From Hyphomicrobiales bacterium (lineage in GTDB: Bacteria; Pseudomonadota; Alphaproteobacteria; Rhizobiales; Beijerinckiaceae): a stretch of DNA of 64,000 nucleotides. Within the stretch, counting starts at the first letter, position 1. The number at the start of each line of letters is the position of its first letter. The stretch is from positions 2,105,001 to 2,169,000 of the forward strand of contig CAKNFJ010000001.1 of the NCBI GenBank assembly GCA_930633495.1, given 5' to 3'. The translations under genes were made by a program, and so were the position numbers. This document shows positions 18,472-26,965 of the stretch, piece by piece. A model generated the notes under the pieces. It did no database searches, was not told the DNA's origin, and saw nothing but the letters and a program-made list of their open reading frames with translations.

Positions 18472-20157
18472 CTAACGTGCCATCAAGGCCACCAGAATGG
18501 GACCCCATGCCGTCAGGAGTATGTTCCCGATCGCATAGGGCACCGTGTAGCCCAGCGCGGGGACGCTGCTCTGGGCCTCGTCCTGGATGGCCCTGAGGGC
18601 GGCCGTGATCGTTCCGGCACCGGCGCAGGCGCCGAGCACGATGAGAGGATCCATCTTCAGGACATAGCGGCCGAAGAGGATGCCGAGCGTGTGCGGAAGC
18701 AGCGCTGAGACCAGACCCACGGCGACCAGGCTGAGCCCGGTCGCCTTCAGTCCGGAGATGAAGCTGGGCCCCGCCCCGAGGCCCACGATGCCGATGAACA
18801 TGCACAGGCCGAGCGTATCGAAGATCCAGATCGCCGGTTCCGGTATCCGGCCGAAATAGGGATAGACCGAGCGCAGCCAGCCGAAGGCCAGCCCCATGAT
18901 CAGCGCCCCGCCGCTGGCGGTCAGCGTCAACGGGATGCCACCGACGACGATGCTCAACAGCCCGACCAGGCCGCCGAGGAAGATGCCGAGACCGACGAAC
19001 ACCATGTCGGTCGCCGATGTCCTCCTGTCGGAGTAGCCAAGCTTCTCCGCGGCGCGCTCGACAGCCTGCATCGGCCCGATGAGGGAGAGGACGTCGCCGC
19101 GATTGAGCAGGCTTTCCGCCTTGATCGGCATGGCGAGGCCGGAGCGCATCAGCTTGGCGAGGAAGACGCCACGGGCGAAATCCTCATTCGCGAGTTCCGC
19201 CAGGCTCCGGCCGTCGAGAGAGCGGTTGGTCAGCACGACGTCGAGCGACTCGATGGGGATGTCGAGAAGGCCGGGGTCGCTGACTTCAGGGCCGATCAGG
19301 TCGCCATGCTGGGCATGGACCTCGTGCCGTGCCATCACGGCGACGACATCGTTCGCGCGGATTACGAGACCGGGTTCTGGCTCCCGCACGGCGCCGTCCG
19401 AACGGACGCGCAGCAGATAGGCGCGCGCGACGCGGGGAAGCGCTTCGATCTCGGCGATAGTCTTGCCGACGAACTGCGCGTTGGTGACACGATAGGTCCT
19501 GACATCGAACAGGCGCGCGGCCGAGACCACGCCGTCAGCTTCGCTGACCGGCCCCGATCCCTGCGAGGCCCGCTCGGCGGCCGCCGCCTTGAGATCGATC
19601 CCCATCAGCCTGGGGCCGATCTTCGGCAGGAACCAGACGAGCGATGCTGTGCCGACGAGATAGGTAACCGCATAGGCGACAGGGATGTTGTTGATCAGCG
19701 CCGTCCGTTCGGACTGAGGAAGATCGAGCCGCTGGATCGCTTCGCCCGCAGTCCCGATGACCGTCGATTCCGAGAAGGCGCCGGCAAGCAGGCCGGCGGC
19801 GGTGCCAATGTCGTAGCCCAGCAGCTTCGCGAAGCCGAGCGCAGTGAGCAGGCAGGCCACGCAGAGCACGACAGTCAGGGCCACCTGCGGAATCGCATCC
19901 CGCTTGAGCGCGCGAAAGAACTGCGGCCCGACCTTGTAGCCGGTCGTGAACAGGAAGAGGTCGAAGAACACCGCCTTCACGGCGGCAGGTACCTTGATGT
20001 CGAGCTGACCGATCAGCACACCCGCAAGGAGACAGCCGACGACGATCCCGAGGCTGAAACTGCCGAACTTCAACCGGCCGATCAGGAAGCCGACGGCGAT
20101 GGTCAGGAAGATCGCCAGCTCGGGATTGCCGCGCAATGCATCGACGACGAAACTCAT
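18472..20157 (-). CDS. aspT: Aspartate-alanine antiporter (AspT/AAE family), copy 1
   Basis: Inner-membrane exchanger of the AAE family (TC 2.A.81) that swaps external aspartate for internal alanine. The 561 residues have an N-terminal block of about five spans (1-180), two central cytoplasmic TrkA-C (RCK-C) domains (about 205-365), and a C-terminal block of about five spans with GGALIMGLAFGWLRS and the conserved GACAGAGTITAALRAI. It is the last gene of a four-gene minus-strand group. A hairpin with a following T-rich run separates it from asd, so it may be expressed less than, or independently of, asd. Confidence 0.88.
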   Translation of the reverse strand: MSFVVDALRGNPELAIFLTIAVGFLIGRLKFGSFSLGIVVGCLLAGVLIGQLDIKVPAAVKAVFFDLFLFTTGYKVGPQFFRALKRDAIPQVALTVVLCVACLLTALGFAKLLGYDIGTAAGLLAGAFSESTVIGTAGEAIQRLDLPQSERTALINNIPVAYAVTYLVGTASLVWFLPKIGPRLMGIDLKAAAAERASQGSGPVSEADGVVSAARLFDVRTYRVTNAQFVGKTIAEIEALPRVARAYLLRVRSDGAVREPEPGLVIRANDVVAVMARHEVHAQHGDLIGPEVSDPGLLDIPIESLDVVLTNRSLDGRSLAELANEDFARGVFLAKLMRSGLAMPIKAESLLNRGDVLSLIGPMQAVERAAEKLGYSDRRTSATDMVFVGLGIFLGGLVGLLSIVVGGIPLTLTASGGALIMGLAFGWLRSVYPYFGRIPEPAIWIFDTLGLCMFIGIVGLGAGPSFISGLKATGLSLVAVGLVSALLPHTLGILFGRYVLKMDPLIVLGACAGAGTITAALRAIQDEAQSSVPALGYTVPYAIGNILLTAWGPILVALMAR

Positions 20158-20190
20158 GCCCTGCCTCGCAGCTACAGTCAGGCATTCGGC

Positions 20191-20225
20191 GAAAGAAGCC
20201 CCGGGGGCCGGGCTGCGCCCGGGGC
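20191..20225 (-). terminator. Intrinsic terminator-like hairpin between asd and aspT
   Basis: On the minus strand GCCCCGGG pairs with CCCGGGGC (plus-strand arms 20198-20205 and 20218-20225), and TTCTTTC follows at once. It sits just after the asd stop and before the aspT ATG. The T-run is interrupted, so partial read-through (attenuation) is likely. Confidence 0.5.
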
Positions 20226-20232
20226 GACTGGA

Positions 20233-21852
20233 TCAGGTCTTCTGCTTGAGGGCGAGCGTGTAGGCGTCGAAGGCTTGCCGATAGCCACGGGCCACGGCGC
20301 GCGTCGCCCGGCCGATCTGGCTGTAGACCTCGTCGTCGAGATTGGCGAACGAGACACGCACCGACCAGTCCGGCGCATGGAAGCCACCGCCGTTGAGCAG
20401 CACGATGCCGTGGTCCTCCGCCAGCCGGAACACGATGTCGAGCGGGTGGATGTTCTGCTTCATGTAGGCGACGACTTCCGGGCCGACATATTTGTTGGCC
20501 CAGAACTCGAAATCGACGAGGCCGTAATAGCGGTCATGGAGCGGGTTGTCTGGCACCTCGATGCCCAGCCCCTCGATCATCCTCTGGGCACGGGAATGCA
20601 CGATCTCCATGCAGGTCTTCTGGTAAAGCTTGGCCTCGTCCATCATCTCGGAAAGCGAGAACAGCGACATCATCACCTGCTGGGGCAGCGACAGGCCGGC
20701 AGTGTGGTTGAGGGCGATGTCGCGGCTGTCGGCGACGATGCGGTCGATCAGCTTCATCTCGCGCGGCTTCAGCGTCAGCGGTCCGTACCGCTTGTCGAGC
20801 ACGCTCAGAACCTTCTCGGGATGGCTCGCGATTGCCTTGTCGAAGATGTTGTCGCGATGGATGGCGATGACGCCGAGCCGCCAGCCGGTGCAGCCGAAAT
20901 ATTTGGAGTAGGAGTAGACGCCGATCGTGTTGCGGGGCAGCGCGCCGAGCAGGCCGCGGAAGCCCTTCACGAAGGTTCCGTAGACATCGTCGGTCAGCAG
21001 CAGCAGATCGGGGCGCTTCGTCTCGACCAGCTTGACGATCTTGGCGATCGTCTCCTCGCTCAGGGCGACGGCGTAGGGGTTGCCGGGATTGACCACGAAA
21101 AAGGCCTTGACCTTCGGATCCTCGAGCTTCTTCAGCTCCTCGTCGGTGAACTGGAAGCGGTTCTCCTGCGGCGCCGCGACGGTGACGACGTTGAGGCCGT
21201 AGTCCTCGAGATGCGGCATTTCGAGGTAGGGCGTGAAGATCGGCGTCGCCAGGGCGATGGTGTCGCCCGGGTTGAGCAGCCGGTTGGCCTTCAGCGACTT
21301 GAAGATGTAGCACATCGCCGCCGTGCCGCCTTCGACGGCATAGAGATCGAACTGGCCCGACGGGCGCGGCTCGCCGCACATCGCCCACATCAGATATTCG
21401 TGCACGATGCGCTCGTTGTGGACCAGCATCCGGTCCGGCACCGGATAGTTGTCGCCGATGATCGAGTCGACGAGTTCATGGACGAAGGCATCGGGCTTGA
21501 AGTCGAACTTCTTGACCGCGAAGGCGACCATATCGCGCAGGAAGGTCGCGCCGGGTGCATCCTTGTGCGTTGCCAGCCACTCTTCGAGCCGCCCGGCGAT
21601 GCCGTCGGCCTTGGGCATCCCGCCGATGCCAGCCGGCTTGCTCATCACGCGCCGGCTCTCCGTGATCGCGAATTGCCCGAGCAGGAAGAAGCCTTCGCGC
21701 GGCGTCATCGCCACCCAGTTCGGGTTGCCGCGGCCGGCGTTGAGCATGGAGATCGACGAATTCTGCGCCGTCAGCTTGGCCAGACGGATGAGTTCGTCCT
21801 TGATCTCGAAGGGGCTGAGCTTCTCGAAACTCCGCAGGGTGACAGGATCCAT
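20233..21852 (-). CDS. asd: Bifunctional aspartate aminotransferase / aspartate 4-decarboxylase
   Basis: PLP enzyme that converts L-aspartate to L-alanine plus CO2, consuming a proton; alanine is then exported by AspT. The 539 residues match the family length. Visible motifs are NAGRGNPNW with R41 (substrate carboxylate), FFVVNPGNPYAVALS, LLLTDDVYGTF, and the PLP lysine K317 in SYSKYFGCTGWRLG. The ATG at 21852 has GGGAG about 7 bases upstream. It is flanked by two aspT genes on the same strand, the classic decarboxylase/antiporter pairing of a proton-motive metabolic cycle. Confidence 0.93.
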   Translation of the reverse strand: MDPVTLRSFEKLSPFEIKDELIRLAKLTAQNSSISMLNAGRGNPNWVAMTPREGFFLLGQFAITESRRVMSKPAGIGGMPKADGIAGRLEEWLATHKDAPGATFLRDMVAFAVKKFDFKPDAFVHELVDSIIGDNYPVPDRMLVHNERIVHEYLMWAMCGEPRPSGQFDLYAVEGGTAAMCYIFKSLKANRLLNPGDTIALATPIFTPYLEMPHLEDYGLNVVTVAAPQENRFQFTDEELKKLEDPKVKAFFVVNPGNPYAVALSEETIAKIVKLVETKRPDLLLLTDDVYGTFVKGFRGLLGALPRNTIGVYSYSKYFGCTGWRLGVIAIHRDNIFDKAIASHPEKVLSVLDKRYGPLTLKPREMKLIDRIVADSRDIALNHTAGLSLPQQVMMSLFSLSEMMDEAKLYQKTCMEIVHSRAQRMIEGLGIEVPDNPLHDRYYGLVDFEFWANKYVGPEVVAYMKQNIHPLDIVFRLAEDHGIVLLNGGGFHAPDWSVRVSFANLDDEVYSQIGRATRAVARGYRQAFDAYTLALKQKT

Positions 21853-21901
21853 GACAAACTCCCGATAGGATTGTGAGATCGAATGATCGCGTTCCGCCCG
21901 G

Positions 21902-23593
21902 TCAGGTCATCAGAATGATGATCACCATGCCCCAGATGGTCAGAAGGGTGTTCCCGACCGCGTAGGTCACGGTGTAGCCGAGCGCGGGAACCTGGCTGCT
22001 GGCCGACTCGCAGATCATCCCGAGCGCGGCCGTCGTCGTGCGGGCACCGGCGCAGGCGCCGAGCAGGATCGCCGGGTCGAACCGGAAGACGTATTTGCCG
22101 GCAAACATCGCGAGGATCAGCGGAATGGTCGTCGCCAGCGCGCCCCAGAGAAAGAGGCCGACGCCTTGCGTCTGCAGACCCTTGACGAAGCCGGGCCCGG
22201 CCGAGATCCCGACCACCGCAATGAACATGTTGAGGCCGACCGAATTCATGAACCAGACGGTCGAGCTCGGAATGCGGCCGAAGGTCGGGTGCACCGAGCG
22301 CAGCCAGCCGAAGACAAGGCCGGAAATCAGCGCGCCACCGGCCGTCGACAGCGTCAGCGGCACGCCTCCGACCTTGAACACGAGGGCGCCGATGAGAGCG
22401 CCGAGCGTGATGGCGCCACCAATGAAGGCGACATCGGCGACGTCGCTCGGGCGATCCGCGTGGCCCAGCGTCTTCGTGACCGTGGCGATGTCCTGCGTGC
22501 GGCCGACGATCGTCAGGATGTCGCCGCGGTGGATCGTGGTGTCCGGCAGGATCGGGATCGAGACGGCGGTCGCACCACGGACGATCTTGCGCAGGAACAC
22601 GCCGCGCGCCGTCGGCATATGGGAGAGCTCGGTCAGCGTCTTGCCGTCGACGGCCTTGCTCGTGACGTAGACATCGACGCCCTCGGCCTTGAGGTCGAGC
22701 AGTTCGGCGTCCTCGACCTCTTCCGCATTGTGGCCGATCAGATTCACCAGGATCTCGCGCGGGCCGGCCAGTGCGATGATGTCGCCCTCCCGCAGGATCG
22801 TGTCAGCGCTCGCATCCTCGATGATGCCGTTGCGGCGGATGCGTTCGACGAAGACGCGGGCATCCGGCACCAGGGCCTCGGCATCCGCAGCGCGCATGCC
22901 GGCGACCTGCGCGCCCTCGCGCAGCCGGAAGGCGCGCAGCTCGAAACGCCGCCAGACCGAGCCGGGACCGCCGATTTCCTTGCCGCCGCCAAGCCGGGTC
23001 TCATAGTCCTTGCAAGCCTTGGCGAGATCGATCCCGAGCAATTTGGGGCCGAGCTGGGCGAGGACGACGGCCGAACCGACGGTGCCGAAGATATAGGTCA
23101 CCGCATAGGCGACCGGCATCGCGTCGAGGTACTCCTTCGTCTGCTCCGGCGACAGGCCGAGGCGGTTGATGGCATCCGTCGCCAGGCCCATGGAGGCCGA
23201 GATCGTCTGCGAGCCGGCATAGAGGCCGGCGGCATAGCCCGGATGGTAGCCGGCGATTTTCGCGATCACCACGGCGACGACCAGGCAGAAGACGCAGACA
23301 AGCGCCGCGAACAGCGCCTGCGGTGCGCCATCCTTGGCGATGCCGCGCACGAATTGCGGGCCGACGCCATAGCCGACGGCGAAGAGGAAGAGCAGGAAGA
23401 ACGTCGATTTCACATTCGGCGAGATCGTGATGCCGAGCTGCCCGATGACGACGGCGGCGATCAGCGTCGAGGTGACGGCGCCGAGGCTGAAACCCTTATA
23501 GGAGAAGCCGCCGACATAGTACCCAATCGCCAGCGACAGGAAGAGCGAGATCTCCGGATAGCTTCTCAGGGTGGCAACGAACCAGTCGAACAT
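21902..23593 (-). CDS. aspT: Aspartate-alanine antiporter (AspT/AAE family), copy 2
   Basis: A 563-residue paralogue of the aspT at 18472 with the same plan: about five spans, two TrkA-C domains (about 205-365) and a second membrane block with [15 protein letters not shown] and [16 protein letters not shown]. The two copies differ throughout, so this is an old duplication or a separate acquisition and not a recent repeat, and the copies may prefer different amino acids. The ATG has GGGGGATTGG just upstream. It lies between the large decarboxylase gene (40-base gap) and asd (49-base gap). Confidence 0.88.
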   Translation of the reverse strand: MFDWFVATLRSYPEISLFLSLAIGYYVGGFSYKGFSLGAVTSTLIAAVVIGQLGITISPNVKSTFFLLFLFAVGYGVGPQFVRGIAKDGAPQALFAALVCVFCLVVAVVIAKIAGYHPGYAAGLYAGSQTISASMGLATDAINRLGLSPEQTKEYLDAMPVAYAVTYIFGTVGSAVVLAQLGPKLLGIDLAKACKDYETRLGGGKEIGGPGSVWRRFELRAFRLREGAQVAGMRAADAEALVPDARVFVERIRRNGIIEDASADTILREGDIIALAGPREILVNLIGHNAEEVEDAELLDLKAEGVDVYVTSKAVDGKTLTELSHMPTARGVFLRKIVRGATAVSIPILPDTTIHRGDILTIVGRTQDIATVTKTLGHADRPSDVADVAFIGGAITLGALIGALVFKVGGVPLTLSTAGGALISGLVFGWLRSVHPTFGRIPSSTVWFMNSVGLNMFIAVVGISAGPGFVKGLQTQGVGLFLWGALATTIPLILAMFAGKYVFRFDPAILLGACAGARTTTAALGMICESASSQVPALGYTVTYAVGNTLLTIWGMVIIILMT

Positions 23594-23633
23594 TCCAATC
23601 CCCCAATGGCTGGCATGCAGGATCGGCGGGCAG

Positions 23634-26396
23634 CTAGGCCGCCCGCGGCTTCTTCTGACTCTTTTCGGCGTTCACATCTTTCTTGTCGGAAAGCGCATCC
23701 GGCCTCAGCAGCTTGAGACCCCTCGCCTTCTCGTATCCGTGGATTTCCTTCACATCGAGCTTGCGCATGAAGGTGATCGTCTCGTGCGTCACGACCTGCC
23801 CCGGCACCAGGATCGGGAAGCCTGGCGGATAGGGGATGACGAAATTGGCCGAGATCAGCGCCGGCCCCTTGTCGATGCGGCGATCGCATTCGGGGCTGTC
23901 GATCGGAAGGTATTCGCACTTGTCTTCCGCATAGGCGGAGAAGAAGGCGGTGCGGATGTCGCCCTCCGGCGTATTCTTGCCGGCATCGCCACGAAACGCT
24001 TCATGGAAATGGCTGAAGTCGGGGAGTTCGGGCACATCCGTCATCAGGCTGCGCACGCGCGCCTCGAAGGTGCGGCGCCCGCCCTCGCCGCCCTGGCGCA
24101 GGCGCATTTCGATCTCGTTGCTGATCTTGAGCAGGACGCCGATCAGCAGCGCCACGTCGCTGCGCGTATTGTTGATGTTGGATTGGAGCAGGACCGAATT
24201 GCGCGAGGTCTTGTTGACCTGGATTCCGTACTGGGACGCCAGGAGCCCCTTGAACGAGGTGCCGTCGAAGCCCGCCGTGCCGCAAACCAGCGTCATGCGT
24301 GTCGGGTCGAGACAGAACTCGTCCTCGCGCATGCTGCGCAGCTGATCGTCCCATCGCGTGTCGGGAGAGAGGAAATCGACGAAGCCGCTGGTCCGGTATT
24401 TTGCCGGAACCATCCCGTCGGCGCCGACGATCTTGAAGTATCTGGAGATCAGCGGGTGGATGGCGACTTCCCGCCGGATGTCCAGCGCCACTTCGATGGC
24501 GTTCATCACCAGCCCGTAGCCTTCCAGCTCCATCTGCCGGCGCGCGACATCGAGACTGGCGATGAGCTGCTGGTTCGGGCTGGTCGAGGCGTGGGTGAAG
24601 ACCGCCTCGTGAAACTGCGCCTCGACCTTGTGGAAGTCGACATCCCTGACCAGCACCATCGAGCCCTGCCGGATCGCGGACATCGATTTGTGGGTCGAGT
24701 TGGTCTGGTAGACGCGCAGCCGCACCGCCCGCGGATCCGGCACCAGCCGGGTTTCCAGCAAGGTTTCCATGGACGGATTCTGGCCGAGTTCCTTGCGCTG
24801 CCGCTCGTAGGCGCCGAGGGCCTCCGGACTTGCCATCCAGGCTTCGATGTCGGCCGCCGCGCCCATCGCGGTTCGCGGCCTCAGGAAGGGCGACCAGCGC
24901 GCGAAGCCGAACCAGGCCTCGTCCCAGAGGAAGAGCAGGTCCGGCTTGATGGCGAGGCATTCCTCCATCACCCGCCGGGTGTTGTAGATATGGCCGTCGA
25001 AGGTGCAGTTGGTCAGGTCGACCATCTTGACGCGATCGAGGCGTCCCTCGGCCTTCAGGTCGAGCAGGGCCTTCTTGATGGTGCGCAGCGGCACCGCCCC
25101 GTACATCGAGTATTCCGTCATCGGAAACGCCTCGACATAGACGGGCTGCGCGCCGCTCAGCACCAGGCCGTAATGGTGCGATTTGTGGCAGTTGCGGTCG
25201 AGGATGACGATGTCGCCCGGCGCGATCAGCGCCTGCAGCACCATCTTGTTCGACGTGCTCGTGCCGTTGGTCACGAAGAAGACGTGGTCGGCGCCGAAGG
25301 CGCGCGCCGCCATCTCCTGCGCCCGCTTGATGTTGCCCGTGGGCTCCAGCAGGCTGTCCAGACCACCCGTCGTGGCGCTGCTCTCCGCGAGGAACAGATT
25401 GATCCCGTAGAACTGGCCCATGTCGCGGATCCAGGGCGAGCGGAACACGGATTTGCCGCGTGCGATCGGAAGCGCGTGGAAGGTGGCGATCGGCCGTTGC
25501 GCATAGGCCTTGAGATTGTCGAAGAAAGGCGTGGCATAGCGTGCCTCGATGCCCTCCAGCACCGACAGATGCAGCTCCAGGGGCTCCTCGACCTGGTACA
25601 TCACGCGGCGGATCATGGCGGCACGCGGATCGCCCGCCAGCTTCTCGACCCGCCGGTCCGAGAGCAGATAGATGTCGAGCTCGGGACGGATCGCCTTCAG
25701 CCCCACCGCGAGGCGCAGCGCCATGTCGGCCTCGTCCGCATTGTCGAGGAAGGGCTGCTGGGCGGCGAGCACGCTGCGCAGGATCGGCGCATCGTGCCGG
25801 GACCGGAGCGCGAAGCCTTCATAGATGGCGACCGCAGCGATGTTCGGATTGAGGACCGCCGCGCAAACCGCGTCTTCCAGGCTGCCGACCATCACCGCTT
25901 CGTAGATGAAGGCATCCTCGGGGCGCCTCAGGCGGCGAAACTCGGCCGCGACATGCGGCCAGCGCCCGGCCGGGGCGGGCGTCACCGTCAGCATCTCGAA
26001 ATAGGGGCGATGGGCCGCGGCCTCGCCCAGCGACGACAGAGCGACATCGGCCGTATCCGCCAGGGACAGGTCGGCCGACTGCCACTCCTTCGAATCGTGC
26101 TTGTAGTTGCCGGTGATGATCGCGACCGAGATGCGCTTGGCCAGCGACAGAAAGCCGTTGGCGTCGTCGTTCTGGAGGAAGCCCCGCAGGGCCGCGAGGA
26201 GCTCCGCCCCCGGAAAGGCATGAAACTCCTCGATGACGCCGAGCTCGTTGAGAGCGACCTCGACGGCGCGGCGGCTCCTGCCTCCCGTCGACCAGGACCG
26301 CGCCGCGGCATGAAGATCCCGCCAGCGATCGGTGCGGCCGGACGGCGCCGAGAAGAAATGATCGATGGAGCGCGGTTCCTGGACTGGAGAGGCCAT
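23634..26396 (-). CDS. Orn/Lys/Arg-type PLP decarboxylase, long form
   Basis: Fold-type I PLP decarboxylase, likely acting on a basic amino acid or a related substrate, which would consume protons. The 920 residues exceed the 710-755 typical of inducible Lys/Orn/Arg decarboxylases because of a long N-terminal region (about 1-310). The core has [23 protein letters not shown] (PLP-stacking His), [15 protein letters not shown] (D492) and the PLP lysine K570 in [15 protein letters not shown]. The C-terminus holds the usual decarboxylase C domain ([15 protein letters not shown]). The start at 26396 is supported by GGGGGAAGG upstream; an ATG at 26459 lacks this. It heads the aspT-asd-aspT operon, so its product may be exchanged by one AspT. 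Substrate not determined. Confidence 0.8.
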   Translation of the reverse strand: MASPVQEPRSIDHFFSAPSGRTDRWRDLHAAARSWSTGGRSRRAVEVALNELGVIEEFHAFPGAELLAALRGFLQNDDANGFLSLAKRISVAIITGNYKHDSKEWQSADLSLADTADVALSSLGEAAAHRPYFEMLTVTPAPAGRWPHVAAEFRRLRRPEDAFIYEAVMVGSLEDAVCAAVLNPNIAAVAIYEGFALRSRHDAPILRSVLAAQQPFLDNADEADMALRLAVGLKAIRPELDIYLLSDRRVEKLAGDPRAAMIRRVMYQVEEPLELHLSVLEGIEARYATPFFDNLKAYAQRPIATFHALPIARGKSVFRSPWIRDMGQFYGINLFLAESSATTGGLDSLLEPTGNIKRAQEMAARAFGADHVFFVTNGTSTSNKMVLQALIAPGDIVILDRNCHKSHHYGLVLSGAQPVYVEAFPMTEYSMYGAVPLRTIKKALLDLKAEGRLDRVKMVDLTNCTFDGHIYNTRRVMEECLAIKPDLLFLWDEAWFGFARWSPFLRPRTAMGAAADIEAWMASPEALGAYERQRKELGQNPSMETLLETRLVPDPRAVRLRVYQTNSTHKSMSAIRQGSMVLVRDVDFHKVEAQFHEAVFTHASTSPNQQLIASLDVARRQMELEGYGLVMNAIEVALDIRREVAIHPLISRYFKIVGADGMVPAKYRTSGFVDFLSPDTRWDDQLRSMREDEFCLDPTRMTLVCGTAGFDGTSFKGLLASQYGIQVNKTSRNSVLLQSNINNTRSDVALLIGVLLKISNEIEMRLRQGGEGGRRTFEARVRSLMTDVPELPDFSHFHEAFRGDAGKNTPEGDIRTAFFSAYAEDKCEYLPIDSPECDRRIDKGPALISANFVIPYPPGFPILVPGQVVTHETITFMRKLDVKEIHGYEKARGLKLLRPDALSDKKDVNAEKSQKKPRAA

Positions 26397-26650
26397 CGTG
26401 AATCCTTCCCCCTGGGCTGCAAGATCCGTGTGGCGCCAACCGGCCATCAAGCTCAGCACAATGAGAGGGAGCGGCGTATTGTCCTTAGGGACAGGTGTCC
26501 GATGTCGATGTTGGTAGTAATCCTCTGACCGATCGTCGTTTTATGGAATTCATGACGAAGAGGTCATGGCGAGAACGGGAGAGAGCGCCGGCCTGGCGCC
26601 AGCGGGCGCGCTTTCGACATCGTTCGGTGTTTCAGCGCGGAGCTTGCCGC
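26397..26650. promoter_or_regulatory. Divergent regulatory region of the decarboxylase operon
   Basis: A 254-base space between the decarboxylase (leftward) and a small exported protein (rightward). It contains a perfect dyad TGTCC-TTAG-GGACA at 26480-26493, 84 bases before the decarboxylase ATG. The 5-4-5 layout is like CRP/FNR-family operators, but the half-site is not the usual TTGAT or TGTGA. Promoter boxes could not be fixed. Confidence 0.4.
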
Positions 26651-26908
26651 ATGAAAAGGACCGCTTTCATTCGCGCCGGGGCCGTCTTGATCGGCGCGGG
26701 CCTCTGCCTGTCTGCCGTTCCCCGGCCGGCCTCGGCCTGTAACCGCACCGCCGGGTGCGCCATGGACGTGCTGCTCGAAGGCCACGACATGATGGTAGAC
26801 GGCCAGATGGCCGACAACATGCGCGCGGCTCAGGAGAACATCCAGGCTTTCAAACGGCAGCAGCAGGCCGATCAGGCCGCGGGCCGGACACGACCGACAC
26901 CCAGATAA
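26651..26908 (+). CDS. Small exported protein of unknown function
   Basis: An 85-residue protein with a clear Sec signal peptide (about residues 1-29, KRTAFIRAGAVLIGAGLCLSAV ending PASA), then a short mature part with two cysteines (ACNRTAGC) and a charged Gln/Lys-rich helix. The ATG at 26651 was chosen for the GGAG ribosome site 8 bases upstream; the frame is open further upstream but that part has no coding character. It reads away from the decarboxylase and toward the DUF3300 gene. Confidence 0.6.
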   Translation: MKRTAFIRAGAVLIGAGLCLSAVPRPASACNRTAGCAMDVLLEGHDMMVDGQMADNMRAAQENIQAFKRQQQADQAAGRTRPTPR

Positions 26909-26965
26909 GCGTCGCATCGGCGCGAGATTGGGATAGTGTTTTTGGCGCCGTTGCGAGGGGACCCC

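Noticed and set aside
19306..21876. An 856-codon plus-strand open frame over aspT and asd
   Set aside because: Antisense to well-conserved genes, composition dominated by Asp, His, Arg and Val, no family resemblance.
23571..26528. A 985-codon plus-strand open frame over the decarboxylase
   Set aside because: Same antisense artefact; the minus-strand frame has all PLP decarboxylase motifs.
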